A stretch of DNA of 31,889 nucleotides from JAZQQB01 sp045628865 (GTDB lineage Bacteria; Bacillota; Clostridia; Lachnospirales; Lachnospiraceae). Of this stretch, positions 19,092-27,046 are shown piece after piece. Numbering within the stretch: position 1 is the first letter of the stretch; the number at the start of each line of letters is the position of its first letter. The position numbers and the translations under genes were made by a program. Under the pieces are notes generated by a model. That model saw only the letters and a list, made by a program, of their open reading frames with translations. It did not search any database and was not told where the DNA came from. The stretch spans positions 1-31,889 of the forward strand of contig JAZQQB010000010.1 of the NCBI GenBank assembly GCA_045628865.1, given 5' to 3'.

Positions 19092-20576
19092 ATGGATTCT
19101 GAAAACAAAAAGAGTGCACCAATAAATACAGAATTTCATAAGGAACCATCGCAATTAGAACGTAAAGGAGAGAGTATGCGCATTGAGCATTATTTATCTT
19201 CTTTGCAGTTGAAGTTAGAAAAGCTTGATCAGGTAGATGCCAAATTAACCAGCATAAAGAAAGATATCAATGATTTATATTTAAAGCTAGACGAAATGGA
19301 CGGGAAACCTGATAAAAAGCATTCTTTGGATGTAACGAAGAACGGTTCAAATTTATTGGAAGGATGGGTAAATTCTGGTCAGTCTTCATTAGAGTATAAA
19401 AAAATACTCAATAAGATAGAACAAAATCAGATTTCAATAGCAGAATTAGAAGAACAATTAGTTTCCTTAAATCAACTGGGTAATCGATTGTATGCGAAAA
19501 GTCAAAGTGATGATAGTATAGATCAAAAGCTGATCGATTTAGAAACAATCACTCAGAAATTAGACACGCTTGAAATTGTAAATGATAAATTAACAGATCT
19601 ATTGGAAGTAACACAAAATGCGCAAAAAGTAGGAACAAGTGCAGAGAATAGTACTTTACTTGTTGAGGAAGTAACTCGAGAATTCCAAGTACTGCAAAGG
19701 CAGATCAGAGTTTTAGCAGAAGCAAGTAAACAGTTAAAAGCATTTGACCTTATCAATCAGAAGCTGGATACTCTAGCAGAAGTGAAAAGTCAATTGCAGG
19801 AACTAAATAAAGTGGATGAAACGCTAGATACATTGGCAGATATGAAAGAGCAGTTAAAGGCTTTGGATATTATTGATGGAAAGCTTGATATGCTTGATCA
19901 GATCAGTAAAAGATTATCTGCAATGGAAGCAGTTAATGCTGGTTTATCTGCAACGGCAATCTTATATGCCACAAAAGAGACTGCGAATGCATCAGAGGAA
20001 AATACAATTTCTAAGACTTCAGATGCATTAGAGGAAAATACATTTTCAGAAACTTCGGAAGTATTAGAGGAAAACACATTTTCAGAAACTTCAGATGCAT
20101 TTGAAGAAGAAAAACTGAATGAATCAGGAGTATTTGATGAAGAGATTGCAGAGGAAGATAAGCCTCTTCTTCTTCAGATTTATGAAAAATTAGCTTTATT
20201 AGATGAAATTATTGCTCGTTTGGATGTTCTAGAAGAAATCAATAGTCGACTGGACATGCTAGAAGAGATAGATGAGCAAATAAACTATATTCGTGAGTTT
20301 TTGGATGATAAGCTTGATCTTGACTATGTGGCAATGTACGAAACTTTACGAGAAGAAGTGCATGAAGATGCTATTAAAACATACCGAAATATCCAGGCAG
20401 TTATTGTTGAGGAAAATGCGAAGCAAAATCATGTATTATTTGGAGTAGATGGAAATCAGGATAAATTGAAATTTAGAATGAACCACGTAATGTTCTTTTC
20501 CATTATTTCCTTTGTAACCTCCATTCTTGTAATGCTTCTTCAGATTCTTCCAGCTCTAGGAATCAAGCTTTTCTAG
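19092..20576 (+). CDS. Tail-anchored protein built of 10-residue repeats
   Basis: The 494-residue product is mostly helical repeats of exactly ten residues with the pattern xLxxLxx(I/V)xx: KLDTLAEVKS, QLQELNKVDE, TLDTLADMKE, QLKALDIIDG, KLDMLDQISK, RLSAMEAVNA in one unbroken row, and similar rows earlier and near the C-terminal part. An acidic insert (~302-340) contains three 12-residue repeats. A single membrane span lies at the very C-terminus (~467-490), followed by LGIKLF. With no signal peptide, the repeats are probably cytoplasmic and the protein tail-anchored. ATG 19092 is chosen over an in-frame GTG at 19074 because AAGGAG ends 5 nt before it. It starts 22 nt after the kinase stop and is probably co-transcribed. 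No enzyme motif is seen; a scaffold is a guess. Confidence 0.8.
   Translation: MDSENKKSAPINTEFHKEPSQLERKGESMRIEHYLSSLQLKLEKLDQVDAKLTSIKKDINDLYLKLDEMDGKPDKKHSLDVTKNGSNLLEGWVNSGQSSLEYKKILNKIEQNQISIAELEEQLVSLNQLGNRLYAKSQSDDSIDQKLIDLETITQKLDTLEIVNDKLTDLLEVTQNAQKVGTSAENSTLLVEEVTREFQVLQRQIRVLAEASKQLKAFDLINQKLDTLAEVKSQLQELNKVDETLDTLADMKEQLKALDIIDGKLDMLDQISKRLSAMEAVNAGLSATAILYATKETANASEENTISKTSDALEENTFSETSEVLEENTFSETSDAFEEEKLNESGVFDEEIAEEDKPLLLQIYEKLALLDEIIARLDVLEEINSRLDMLEEIDEQINYIREFLDDKLDLDYVAMYETLREEVHEDAIKTYRNIQAVIVEENAKQNHVLFGVDGNQDKLKFRMNHVMFFSIISFVTSILVMLLQILPALGIKLF
19995..20102 (+). repeat. Three tandem 36-bp coding repeats
   Basis: Units begin at 19995, 20031 and 20067 and encode 12-residue copies of the type EENTFSETSDAL. 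A partial fourth start (GAAGAA) is at 20103. The second and third copies are almost identical at base level, so the repeat probably changes in number by slippage or recombination. It forms an acidic, Ser/Thr-rich spacer between two groups of decad repeats. Confidence 0.85.
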
Positions 20577-20589
20577 TAAGGGGATGCTT

Positions 20590-21900
20590 ATGGATTATCA
20601 GAATTGGCGTGTAAATGAGGATGAACTGGTTTTAGATCGTTTGTCAATATTTGAATATGGAAAACCTTGTACTATGCAAGAGGTGGAGACAGATTACATT
20701 GTTCAGACTGAAAGAGGGTCATTTTATCAGGTGAAACGTCCAAATGAAAATATGTATGACCTTTTCTTTTATGATGGTATAGAGGAGACAAAAGTATTAT
20801 CTGAAATATACGTGCTAGCAACCAATAAGAAGCAGAAATTTTTGATGATTTATGAGAAAATGTTGGGTTATATATATGTAATCGATACAAGAGGAATCCT
20901 TTTTTTGTATACCTCTATCAACGAAGAACTTGATTTTACACCTGGGGAATTCAAATTAGTTTACAATAAGGAAAATTGTTGTTATGACATTGACGCAAAG
21001 GAGCTTGGGATATGGAGAATCAAAGTTACTGAGCGAAATATAAATATGCCTGAGTATTTAGGCGACGATAAGGATGATGAACTAGAAATCAATCCAGAGT
21101 TCAAAGAATTTTTTGATAAAGAAGATGAAAAACCTTATTTGTATTTGACTTATAAAGGTTTGAAAATGAAAAAAATCATTTCATATTTTATTGAACATGA
21201 ATTAGAACATGAAATTGTTCCAAACATGTATAAAGACGATAATCTTTCCACGAATATTAGAATTCTGATAGATGAAAAAAGTGTTGAAAAACAAGAAGTA
21301 CAATATTTAATTGCACGATTTGATAATTGCTATTCCATATATGATATGCCATATGAACTTTTTATTGGAAATATGGATATTGATGAAAACCAAAGAAAGA
21401 TGTTTAAATCTCTTCATATTACATCTAAGGGAAGTGAAAAGCAGTCAAAAAAGATCAAGGAAATTATAAAGGCAACAAAAGTAAAAACGGATTGCAGAGT
21501 GGATTCTATTCTTTTTAATGAATACTTTAAGATCATAGCTGTAAAAATGGAAAAATCAGTGAAAAAATTGTATGATAATCAGTATTTGAAAAAGATAATT
21601 CCATATCCATCAAGTTATTTAGGGAAAGAAGAAAACAAACGTCTTCTTTTATCCTATGTTGATTATCTGCGAGAATTGAAACTCCCATATAATGAAGAAG
21701 GAATTGAGGGTATGAATGAAAAAGAGGCATATAAAGCCTGTGTAAATGCTCACAATGTATCTATGAAAAATTTCAAAAAAGAAGTACGAGATTATGAAGA
21801 GGGAATAGTAGTCAATAAACGTTTGTATGGAAAAACAAATATCAAAACAAGAGAAGGAGCAATCTGGAATTTTCTTTTTTTTGGACAAGATATCAAATAG
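20590..21900 (+). CDS. Unrecognised soluble protein at the end of the pilus island
   Basis: The 436-residue product has no signal peptide, no clear membrane span and no motif I recognise. The N-terminal ~140 residues have a beta-rich look with many aromatic residues (YDLFFYDGIEE, YIYVIDTRGILFLY). The middle is acidic. The C-terminal ~170 residues are lysine-rich and helical. It follows the decad-repeat gene after 13 nt, so the two are probably translated together and may work together. ATG 20590 is preferred to ATG 20584 because TAAGGGG directly abuts 20584 but is 6 nt from 20590. A decayed copy of its C-terminal coding region lies just downstream. Its function is unknown. Confidence 0.8.
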   Translation: MDYQNWRVNEDELVLDRLSIFEYGKPCTMQEVETDYIVQTERGSFYQVKRPNENMYDLFFYDGIEETKVLSEIYVLATNKKQKFLMIYEKMLGYIYVIDTRGILFLYTSINEELDFTPGEFKLVYNKENCCYDIDAKELGIWRIKVTERNINMPEYLGDDKDDELEINPEFKEFFDKEDEKPYLYLTYKGLKMKKIISYFIEHELEHEIVPNMYKDDNLSTNIRILIDEKSVEKQEVQYLIARFDNCYSIYDMPYELFIGNMDIDENQRKMFKSLHITSKGSEKQSKKIKEIIKATKVKTDCRVDSILFNEYFKIIAVKMEKSVKKLYDNQYLKKIIPYPSSYLGKEENKRLLLSYVDYLRELKLPYNEEGIEGMNEKEAYKACVNAHNVSMKNFKKEVRDYEEGIVVNKRLYGKTNIKTREGAIWNFLFFGQDIK

Positions 21901-21914
21901 AATATTGAGAATAA

Positions 21915-22013
21915 CAAAGAGTATACTTGAGTACGTGCATTATATCATATATCAAGGAACTGAAACTTCCATATACCCAAGAAGATAAAGCATCTAAGAA
22001 GAGAATCTATTAA
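21915..22013 (+). pseudogene. Remnant of a paralogue of the preceding gene
   Basis: The frame from 21915 reads QRVYLSTCIISYIKELKLPY followed by TQEDKASKKRIY and a TAA stop. This matches the C-terminal part of the upstream protein, which has KRLLLSYVDYLRELKLPYNEE. The base sequence also matches (GAACTGAAACTTCCATATA against GAATTGAAACTCCCATATA). No start codon or ribosome binding site precedes it. It looks like what is left of a second copy after deletion. Confidence 0.6.
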
Positions 22014-22030
22014 GCTATAAATATATTACA

Positions 22031-22064
22031 AACAGCCGTACCAGTAATGGTATGGCTGTTTTTT
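22031..22064 (+). terminator. Terminator closing the pilus island, between convergent genes
   Basis: AACAGCCGTACCA and TGGTATGGCTGTT form a 13-bp stem with one G-U pair, a GTAA loop, and a six-T run. The minus-strand protease gene ends 9 nt to the right, so the hairpin can serve it too, although on that strand the T run is only three bases. Confidence 0.88.
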
Positions 22065-22072
22065 AAGAAAAA

Positions 22073-22708
22073 CTAATATGCAGTTACATATTTTTTTACA
22101 AATTCTACAGTCCTGGGAACAGAGGAAAGATTTTCGGAATTGTCCAAAATCAGATCGCAGAAAACAGATGCAAAATACTCATAGGAAGAGGAAGTTGCAT
22201 ATTTTAGTGCCTGGTGGTAGTTAGCATCAGCGTAGCTGGATGCCTCTAGTGCATACAGCTCCCTGAATTCTTCGGATCTGCTTGGCCATCCAAACGTGTA
22301 GTCTACAACATGTCCAATTTCATGCGGAAACGCGAAGTGTGCTTCCGCATCATTGGCTGAAAGATAGACAGTTTTTGTATCGATATCTGTAAGTCCAACG
22401 ATATTTTTTAAATTCTCTTGCTTCAAGGATAAAGTATCAACGATATCCGATGAAGAAGTCTGTACGATTGTCCACTCTTCAAGATGAAGAGTATCTGTTA
22501 ACTCCTGGGGAAGCTGGGATATTTCTTTAGACAGATCAAAGTCTTGAAAGATGTTAAAGCACACACTTTCAAATCCTGCATACAACCCCTTAAAAGTCTG
22601 TTTAGGGGATGAATAACCCAGAACCCGAATACTATAAAGCATTAAAAGCCCCATGAAACAAGCATAGAGTCCCAATGCAATACATAAGCGTTTTATTCTT
22701 TTTTTCAT
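22073..22708 (-). CDS. Membrane-anchored or secreted zinc metalloprotease with HEIGH motif
   Basis: The 211-residue product has an N-terminal basic segment and hydrophobic stretch (~8-28), a signal peptide or anchor. The zinc motif HEIGH is at 129-133, giving two histidine ligands and the catalytic glutamate. A downstream SSYEYFASVF segment (E177) supplies the likely third ligand. An H-E-x-x-H followed about 45 residues later by an E-Y-F-A helix is the layout of gluzincin proteases related to the catalytic domain of anthrax lethal factor. The assignment is made from the motifs alone. It is the only gene on the minus strand, converges on the pilus island and is separated from it by a terminator. 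It may trim surface proteins, but nothing in the sequence names its substrate. Confidence 0.8.
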   Translation of the reverse strand: MKKRIKRLCIALGLYACFMGLLMLYSIRVLGYSSPKQTFKGLYAGFESVCFNIFQDFDLSKEISQLPQELTDTLHLEEWTIVQTSSSDIVDTLSLKQENLKNIVGLTDIDTKTVYLSANDAEAHFAFPHEIGHVVDYTFGWPSRSEEFRELYALEASSYADANYHQALKYATSSSYEYFASVFCDLILDNSENLSSVPRTVEFVKKYVTAY

Positions 22709-22764
22709 TTATACTCACCCTAAGGTTAGGTTAACATAATTCTCGGAAGATAAAAATGAGGTAA

Positions 22765-22905
22765 AAGTACTATGGAAGAAATGCTAAGGATAAGAAGGCT
22801 CCAATGCAGATATTTATTGAAAAGTTGGAAAGTGTAGATTCTAAAACAGCACGAGAGTTAATCGCCAACTTTGAGAAAAACGTGCGTGAAGTCAAAGGCT
22901 GGTAG
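22765..22905 (+). other. Short open frame, likely gene remnant
   Basis: The frame 22765-22905 encodes a run ending in REVKGW and TAG, with an internal ATG at 22804 giving 33 residues (MQIFIEKLESVDSKTARELI onward). Base composition and codon choice look protein-like, and a weak GAAGG lies before ATG 22804. The lack of a good start for the longer form suggests the end of a lost gene. I do not recognise the family. Confidence 0.3.
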
Positions 22906-22921
22906 CAGTTGGGTCAGGCTC

Positions 22922-22950
22922 TTTACAAAAAAAGTAGTTTGTGATACACT
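22922..22950 (+). promoter_or_regulatory. Promoter of the metG T-box transcript
   Basis: TTTACA (22922-22927), a 17-nt spacer and TACACT (22945-22950) preceded by TGA form a good sigma-A promoter with an extended -10. The expected start is near 22957, just before the T-box. Confidence 0.7.
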
Positions 22951-22956
22951 TAAGCA

Positions 22957-23229
22957 TTATATAGGAAAAGCGATGATGAAGAGAGTAGGTTTTTTTCTTT
23001 TTCTCAGAGAGGTTTCGTATGCTGAAAGGAACTAAAAAGAAATCGACTGAACATGGCTTCTGAGCAGCGCACCGAGCATTTTGTAAGGCTGCGACAGGGT
23101 TCGCCCGTTATAGCGACAGAGTTTCAAGGGAACTTAAAGAGGTCTTTTTCGTGAGAGAAAGATAAAGAGAAGTGGTAACACGTTCATAACGTCTTCTCAT
23201 ATCCAATAGGATGTGAGGAGACTTTTTTT
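22957..23229 (+). promoter_or_regulatory. Methionine-specific T-box riboswitch of metG
   Basis: The leader has the parts of a T-box: a Stem I opening (AGCGATGATGAAGAGAGTAG), a purine-rich CAGAGAGGT segment, a specifier region reading GAAC-ATG-G with the AUG methionine codon at 23053-23055, and the T-box sequence GAAGTGGTAACACG (about 23169-23182). Its UGGU (23173-23176) would pair with the ACCA end of tRNA-Met. The antiterminator competes with the terminator at 23191. Uncharged tRNA-Met would allow transcription of metG. The specifier, the discriminator pairing and the downstream gene agree. A fold prediction was not run, so inner stems are not listed. Confidence 0.85.
23191..23229 (+). terminator. 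Regulated terminator of the T-box leader
   Basis: GTCTTCTCATATCC and GGATGTGAGGAGAC form a 14-bp stem with two G-U pairs and an AATA loop, then seven T. The left arm overlaps the 3' half of the antiterminator. Confidence 0.88.
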
Positions 23230-23264
23230 GATTCATAGGAAATTCTTCAAATTTCCTATGAATC
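23230..23264 (+). repeat. Perfect 15-bp inverted repeat after the T-box terminator
   Basis: GATTCATAGGAAATT (23230-23244) and AATTTCCTATGAATC (23250-23264) pair perfectly around a 5-nt loop. No T run follows, so it is not a terminator. It lies in the metG leader between the T-box and the start codon. The next ~40 bases (23271-23312) are much richer in GC than the surroundings and include CGCACCTCGCGGAATGCG, which faintly resembles a T-box tail. Together they could be an inserted repeat element. Confidence 0.75.
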
Positions 23265-23340
23265 AATAAAAGTCCCGATGGATCGCACCTCGCGGAATGC
23301 GTATCATGGAGTGATTTGTATATAAAAAAAGGAGGATATT

Positions 23341-25320
23341 ATGGAAAACAAGAAGTTTTATATGACTACAGCTATTGCCTATGCATCTGGTAAACCACAT
23401 ATTGGTAATACCTACGAAGTTGTTTTGGCAGATAGTATTGCACGTTTTAAGAGAAAAGACGGCTATGATGTATTTTTCCAGACAGGAACAGATGAACATG
23501 GTGAAAAGATTGAGTTAAAGGCAAAGGATGCTGGAATCACACCTAAGGAATATGTTGATAATGTAGCTGACAAGATTAAAGGAATCTGGGATCTTATGAA
23601 TTCATCTTATGATAAATTTATCCGTACAACAGATGAAGATCATGAAGCACAGGTTAAGAAGATTTTCAAGAAAATGTATGATAAGGGTGACATTTACAAG
23701 AGTGCATACGAAGGACTTTACTGTACTCCATGTGAATCCTTCTGGACAGAGTCACAGCTTGTAAATGGCAAATGTCCTGACTGTGGACGTGAAGTTCAGC
23801 CAGCTAAGGAAGAAGCTTATTTCTTCAAGATGAGCAAGTATGCTGATAAACTTATTGAGCATATCAATACACATCCTGTGTTTATTCAGCCGGTTTCTAG
23901 AAAAAATGAAATGATGAATAACTTCTTATTACCAGGTCTTCAGGATCTTTGTGTATCCCGTACCTCTTTTACATGGGGTATCCCAGTAGATTTTGATCCT
24001 AAGCATGTTGTTTATGTATGGCTTGATGCGTTAACAAACTATATTACTGGTATTGGATATGATGTAGATGGAAACAGCACAGATTTATTTAATAAAAACT
24101 GGCCTGCAGATTTACATCTGATCGGTAAGGATATTATTCGTTTCCATACAATTTACTGGCCAATCTTTTTGATGAGTTTGGATCTTCCATTACCTAAGCA
24201 GGTATTTGGTCATCCTTGGTTATTGACAAAAGCATCAGACGGTTCCGATGATAAGATGAGTAAATCAAAAGGAAATGTTATCTATGCAGATGATCTTGTA
24301 AGCTTATTTGGTGTAGATGCTGTTCGTTACTTTGTTCTTCATGAAATGCCTTATGAAAATGATGGTGCGATTTCTTGGGATCTTGTGATCGAAAGAATCA
24401 ACTCTGATCTTGCTAACACATTGGGTAACCTTGTAAATAGAACAATCGCAATGACTAACAAATATTTTGGTGGCGTTGTTGCAGACAAGAATGTAACAGA
24501 TACAACGGACGAAGATTTGAAAGCTGTTGTAACCGGCACATTAGAAACTGTTACAAAGAAGATGGAAACATACAGAGTTGCCGATGCTTTGACAGAGATT
24601 TTTGCTTTGTTTAAACGTTGTAACAAATATATTGATGAAACAGAACCATGGGTACTTGCAAAGGATGAGGCAAAAGCAGACAGACTTTCAACAGTACTTT
24701 ACAACTTGGTGGAAAGCATCAGCATTGGTGCAGCTTTACTTGAACCATTTATGCCTGAAACAGCAGAAAAGATCTGCAAGCAGCTTAATACTAAGGTAAG
24801 AAGCTTTGAAGAGTGTAAGACATTTGGATTATACAAGAGCGGTGATAAGGTAACTGAAACTCCAGAAATCCTTTTTGCACGTCTTGATCCTAAAGAAGTA
24901 ATGCCTAAGGTTGAAGAAATCCAGGCAGCTCAGATTGCTGCAGCAGGTGCGACCGAAGAAGCTGACGAAGAGGTTATCGATATTGAGGATAAGCCACTTG
25001 TTTCTTATGATGATTTTGCAAAACTTCAGTTCCAGGTTGGTGAGATCTTGAAATGTGAAGCAGTACCAAAGTCTAAGAAATTACTTTGCTCCCAGGTAAA
25101 AATTGGTAGCAAGGTTCATCAGATTGTATCAGGAATCAAACTTCACTATTCACCAGAAGAGATGGTAGGTAAAAAGGTTATGGTACTTGTAAACCTAGAA
25201 CCTAAGACAATCGCAGGTGTTGTATCTGAAGGTATGTTACTTTGTGCAGAGGATGCAGAAGGAAATCTTGCATTATTAACACCAGAAAAGAAAATGCCAG
25301 CAGGTGCTGAAATCTGCTAG
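23341..25320 (+). CDS. metG: Methionyl-tRNA synthetase
   Basis: The enzyme charges tRNA-Met with methionine using ATP in the cytosol. The product has 659 residues. It shows the class I signatures PHIGN (H20-I-G-N) and KMSKS (305-309). A four-cysteine zinc knuckle is C128-x2-C131 and C145-x2-C148. A central anticodon-binding helical domain follows. The C-terminal ~105 residues (from LVSYDDFAKLQFQVGEIL) form an EMAP/Trbp111-type tRNA-binding domain used for dimerisation. The length is normal for the long bacterial form. AAAGGAGG lies just before ATG 23341. The leader carries a T-box with an AUG specifier, which supports both the identity and control by uncharged tRNA-Met. Confidence 0.98.
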   Translation: MENKKFYMTTAIAYASGKPHIGNTYEVVLADSIARFKRKDGYDVFFQTGTDEHGEKIELKAKDAGITPKEYVDNVADKIKGIWDLMNSSYDKFIRTTDEDHEAQVKKIFKKMYDKGDIYKSAYEGLYCTPCESFWTESQLVNGKCPDCGREVQPAKEEAYFFKMSKYADKLIEHINTHPVFIQPVSRKNEMMNNFLLPGLQDLCVSRTSFTWGIPVDFDPKHVVYVWLDALTNYITGIGYDVDGNSTDLFNKNWPADLHLIGKDIIRFHTIYWPIFLMSLDLPLPKQVFGHPWLLTKASDGSDDKMSKSKGNVIYADDLVSLFGVDAVRYFVLHEMPYENDGAISWDLVIERINSDLANTLGNLVNRTIAMTNKYFGGVVADKNVTDTTDEDLKAVVTGTLETVTKKMETYRVADALTEIFALFKRCNKYIDETEPWVLAKDEAKADRLSTVLYNLVESISIGAALLEPFMPETAEKICKQLNTKVRSFEECKTFGLYKSGDKVTETPEILFARLDPKEVMPKVEEIQAAQIAAAGATEEADEEVIDIEDKPLVSYDDFAKLQFQVGEILKCEAVPKSKKLLCSQVKIGSKVHQIVSGIKLHYSPEEMVGKKVMVLVNLEPKTIAGVVSEGMLLCAEDAEGNLALLTPEKKMPAGAEIC

Positions 25321-25347
25321 TAGAATAAGGATAGAATCAGATATTTG

Positions 25348-25381
25348 AAAAGGGGGTGTAGATTTTCTACACCCCCTTTTG
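25348..25381 (+). terminator. Terminator after metG
   Basis: GGGGGTGTAG and CTACACCCCC form a perfect 10-bp stem, extended by A-U pairs, with an ATTTT loop and a T tail. It ends the single-gene metG unit. Confidence 0.92.
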
Positions 25382-25411
25382 TCATATTTTTGTACACAAA
25401 TATGGATAATT

Positions 25412-25439
25412 TTGATAGTAAAATGGATAAAATTATAGT
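25412..25439 (+). promoter_or_regulatory. Candidate promoter for the hydrolase gene cluster
   Basis: TTGATA (25412-25417), a 16-nt spacer and TATAGT (25434-25439). A second perfect TATAAT at 25448-25453 has a poorer -35. Either would start the transcript about 65-90 nt before the hydrolase gene. The rest of the 25321-25528 gap holds only the metG terminator and AT-rich sequence. Confidence 0.45.
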
Positions 25440-25528
25440 ACAATAAGTATAATTGTAGAAATATTGTGCTAAAAAATAAGCTGGTAAGAAACTAAATTAT
25501 GAAAGCATAACAAAAAGGAGCAAAAAAT

Positions 25529-26473
25529 ATGGCAGTTAAGAAAACTGATATTTGGTTTCAATCAAGAGATGAAGTGAGTAAGATCCATGCAATCAAGTGG
25601 GAGCCGGAGGAAAAACCGATTGCGGTTCTACAAATCGTGCATGGAATGGCTGAGTATATAGACAGATATGATGAATTTGCAAGATTTATGGTTTCCAAGG
25701 GATTTGTAGTTGTTGGTGATGATCATTTGGGACACGGAAAGACAGCAAGTGAAAACAATGCAATCTATGGATATTTTTGTAAACAGGATCCTGCGACAGT
25801 AGCTGTTCGAGATGTGCATCGATTAAAGAAGATGACCCAGGAAGAATATAAAGGACTTCCTTATATTATTTTTGGCCATAGCATGGGATCTTTTATTACA
25901 AGAAATTATCTGATCAAGTATGGTACTGGTGTGCAGGCTGCCATTATCTGTGGTACAGGTGATCAGCCAAAAGCAATGGTGATAGCAGGGAAGATTATGT
26001 GTGGGCTTGTAGGACTGTTTTGTGGACAGAAGCATATTTCTCCATTTTTGGATAAGTTATCCTTTAGCAGCTACAATAATCGTATAAAGGATAAGCGAAC
26101 AGATTTTGACTGGTTATCAGCAAACAAAGAGAATGTAGACAAATATATTGCAGATCCTGATTGTGGAAGAATCTTCACAGTAAATGGATTTAAGACTCTG
26201 GCAACTCTTGTTTCCCGTCTGAAGGATGAGGATGCTGTGAAGAAAATGCCAGATACACTTCCAATCTTCTTGATTGCCGGTGCTGAAGATCCAGTGGGTG
26301 ATTATGGAGAAGCGATTAAGCGTGTATATAAACAGTATCAGGATATTGGAATGAAGGATGTGAGCATGAAGCTCTATGAAAATGATCGACATGAAATTCT
26401 AAATGAAGATAACAAAGAAGAGATTTTTGATGATATTTACCAGTGGATCAATGAGAAAGTGAGTCTTTCATAA
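25529..26473 (+). CDS. Alpha/beta hydrolase of the monoglyceride lipase / lysophospholipase type
   Basis: The 314-residue cytosolic product has the family order: an oxyanion segment VHGMAEYIDRYDEF (from residue 38), a strand GDDHLGHG, the nucleophile elbow GHSMGS with S118, the acid D254 in AGAEDPVGDYG and H288 in ENDRHEIL. This is the Hydrolase_4 / PldB-like family, which splits acyl esters of glycerol or lysolipids; the exact substrate cannot be read from the sequence. AAAAAGGAG lies before ATG 25529. It has its own promoter region and is followed closely by an acetyltransferase gene, so the two are probably one unit. Confidence 0.92.
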   Translation: MAVKKTDIWFQSRDEVSKIHAIKWEPEEKPIAVLQIVHGMAEYIDRYDEFARFMVSKGFVVVGDDHLGHGKTASENNAIYGYFCKQDPATVAVRDVHRLKKMTQEEYKGLPYIIFGHSMGSFITRNYLIKYGTGVQAAIICGTGDQPKAMVIAGKIMCGLVGLFCGQKHISPFLDKLSFSSYNNRIKDKRTDFDWLSANKENVDKYIADPDCGRIFTVNGFKTLATLVSRLKDEDAVKKMPDTLPIFLIAGAEDPVGDYGEAIKRVYKQYQDIGMKDVSMKLYENDRHEILNEDNKEEIFDDIYQWINEKVSLS

Positions 26474-26496
26474 CAGTTATGATATGGAGCAGACGA

Positions 26497-27012
26497 ATGG
26501 AAGTAGTAAACAAGGAAAATCAAAGAGATGACAGAGCAAGCTGGGAAACATGGAATATTCATGCTGCTAGTGAACAAGAGTGGAAACTGGCAATGGATCT
26601 GGCATGGCGGACCTTTTTGCGATTCGAGGCTGGGGATTATACCAATGAGGGAATCAACAATTTTCATGAATTTGTCAGGGATGAGAGATTATATAATTTG
26701 TTTATGAACGGACATTATAAGTTATTTGTGGCTGAAAGCAAGAATCAAGTGGTTGGTATGATCAGTCAAAGAAATGAAAAACACATATCATTATTGTTTG
26801 TGGATCCCGATTATCACAAGCAGGGTGTAGGAAAAGCACTGATAACTTTTTTGGCAGACTTTTTAAAGAAGCAGGGAATTCAGCATATGACTGTGAACGC
26901 AGCTCCATATGGAGTTGGCTTTTATCATAAGGTTGGATTTGTTGATACCGGAAGCGAGATGGAGAAGGATGGAATACGGTATACACCAATGGTATATTAC
27001 CCTGATTTGTAA
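26497..27012 (+). CDS. GNAT-family N-acetyltransferase
   Basis: The product of 171 residues (177 if it starts at ATG 26479) has the GNAT core: a beta-strand pair ending in ISLLFVDPDYHKQGVGKAL, where QGVGKA is the acetyl-CoA pyrophosphate loop, then a helix and the C-terminal NAAPYGVGFYHKVGF segment typical of motif B. The substrate is not evident; the FVDTGSEMEKDGIRYTPM ending is common in general small-molecule or peptide acetyltransferases. ATG 26497 is preferred because GGAG lies 7 nt before it, while 26479 has no ribosome binding site and begins 6 nt after the hydrolase stop. A short ~65-residue N-terminal region precedes the core. Confidence 0.88.
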   Translation: MEVVNKENQRDDRASWETWNIHAASEQEWKLAMDLAWRTFLRFEAGDYTNEGINNFHEFVRDERLYNLFMNGHYKLFVAESKNQVVGMISQRNEKHISLLFVDPDYHKQGVGKALITFLADFLKKQGIQHMTVNAAPYGVGFYHKVGFVDTGSEMEKDGIRYTPMVYYPDL

Positions 27013-27046
27013 CAAATGATGCAATGATGAATGAAGGAGACAAAAC

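Noticed and set aside
19995..20102. 36-bp tandem units as a CRISPR-like array
   Set aside because: The units are contiguous with no spacers and lie in frame inside a coding region.
23263..23499. 78-codon minus-strand frame over the metG start
   Set aside because: It overlaps the metG start and leader; metG and the T-box explain the region.
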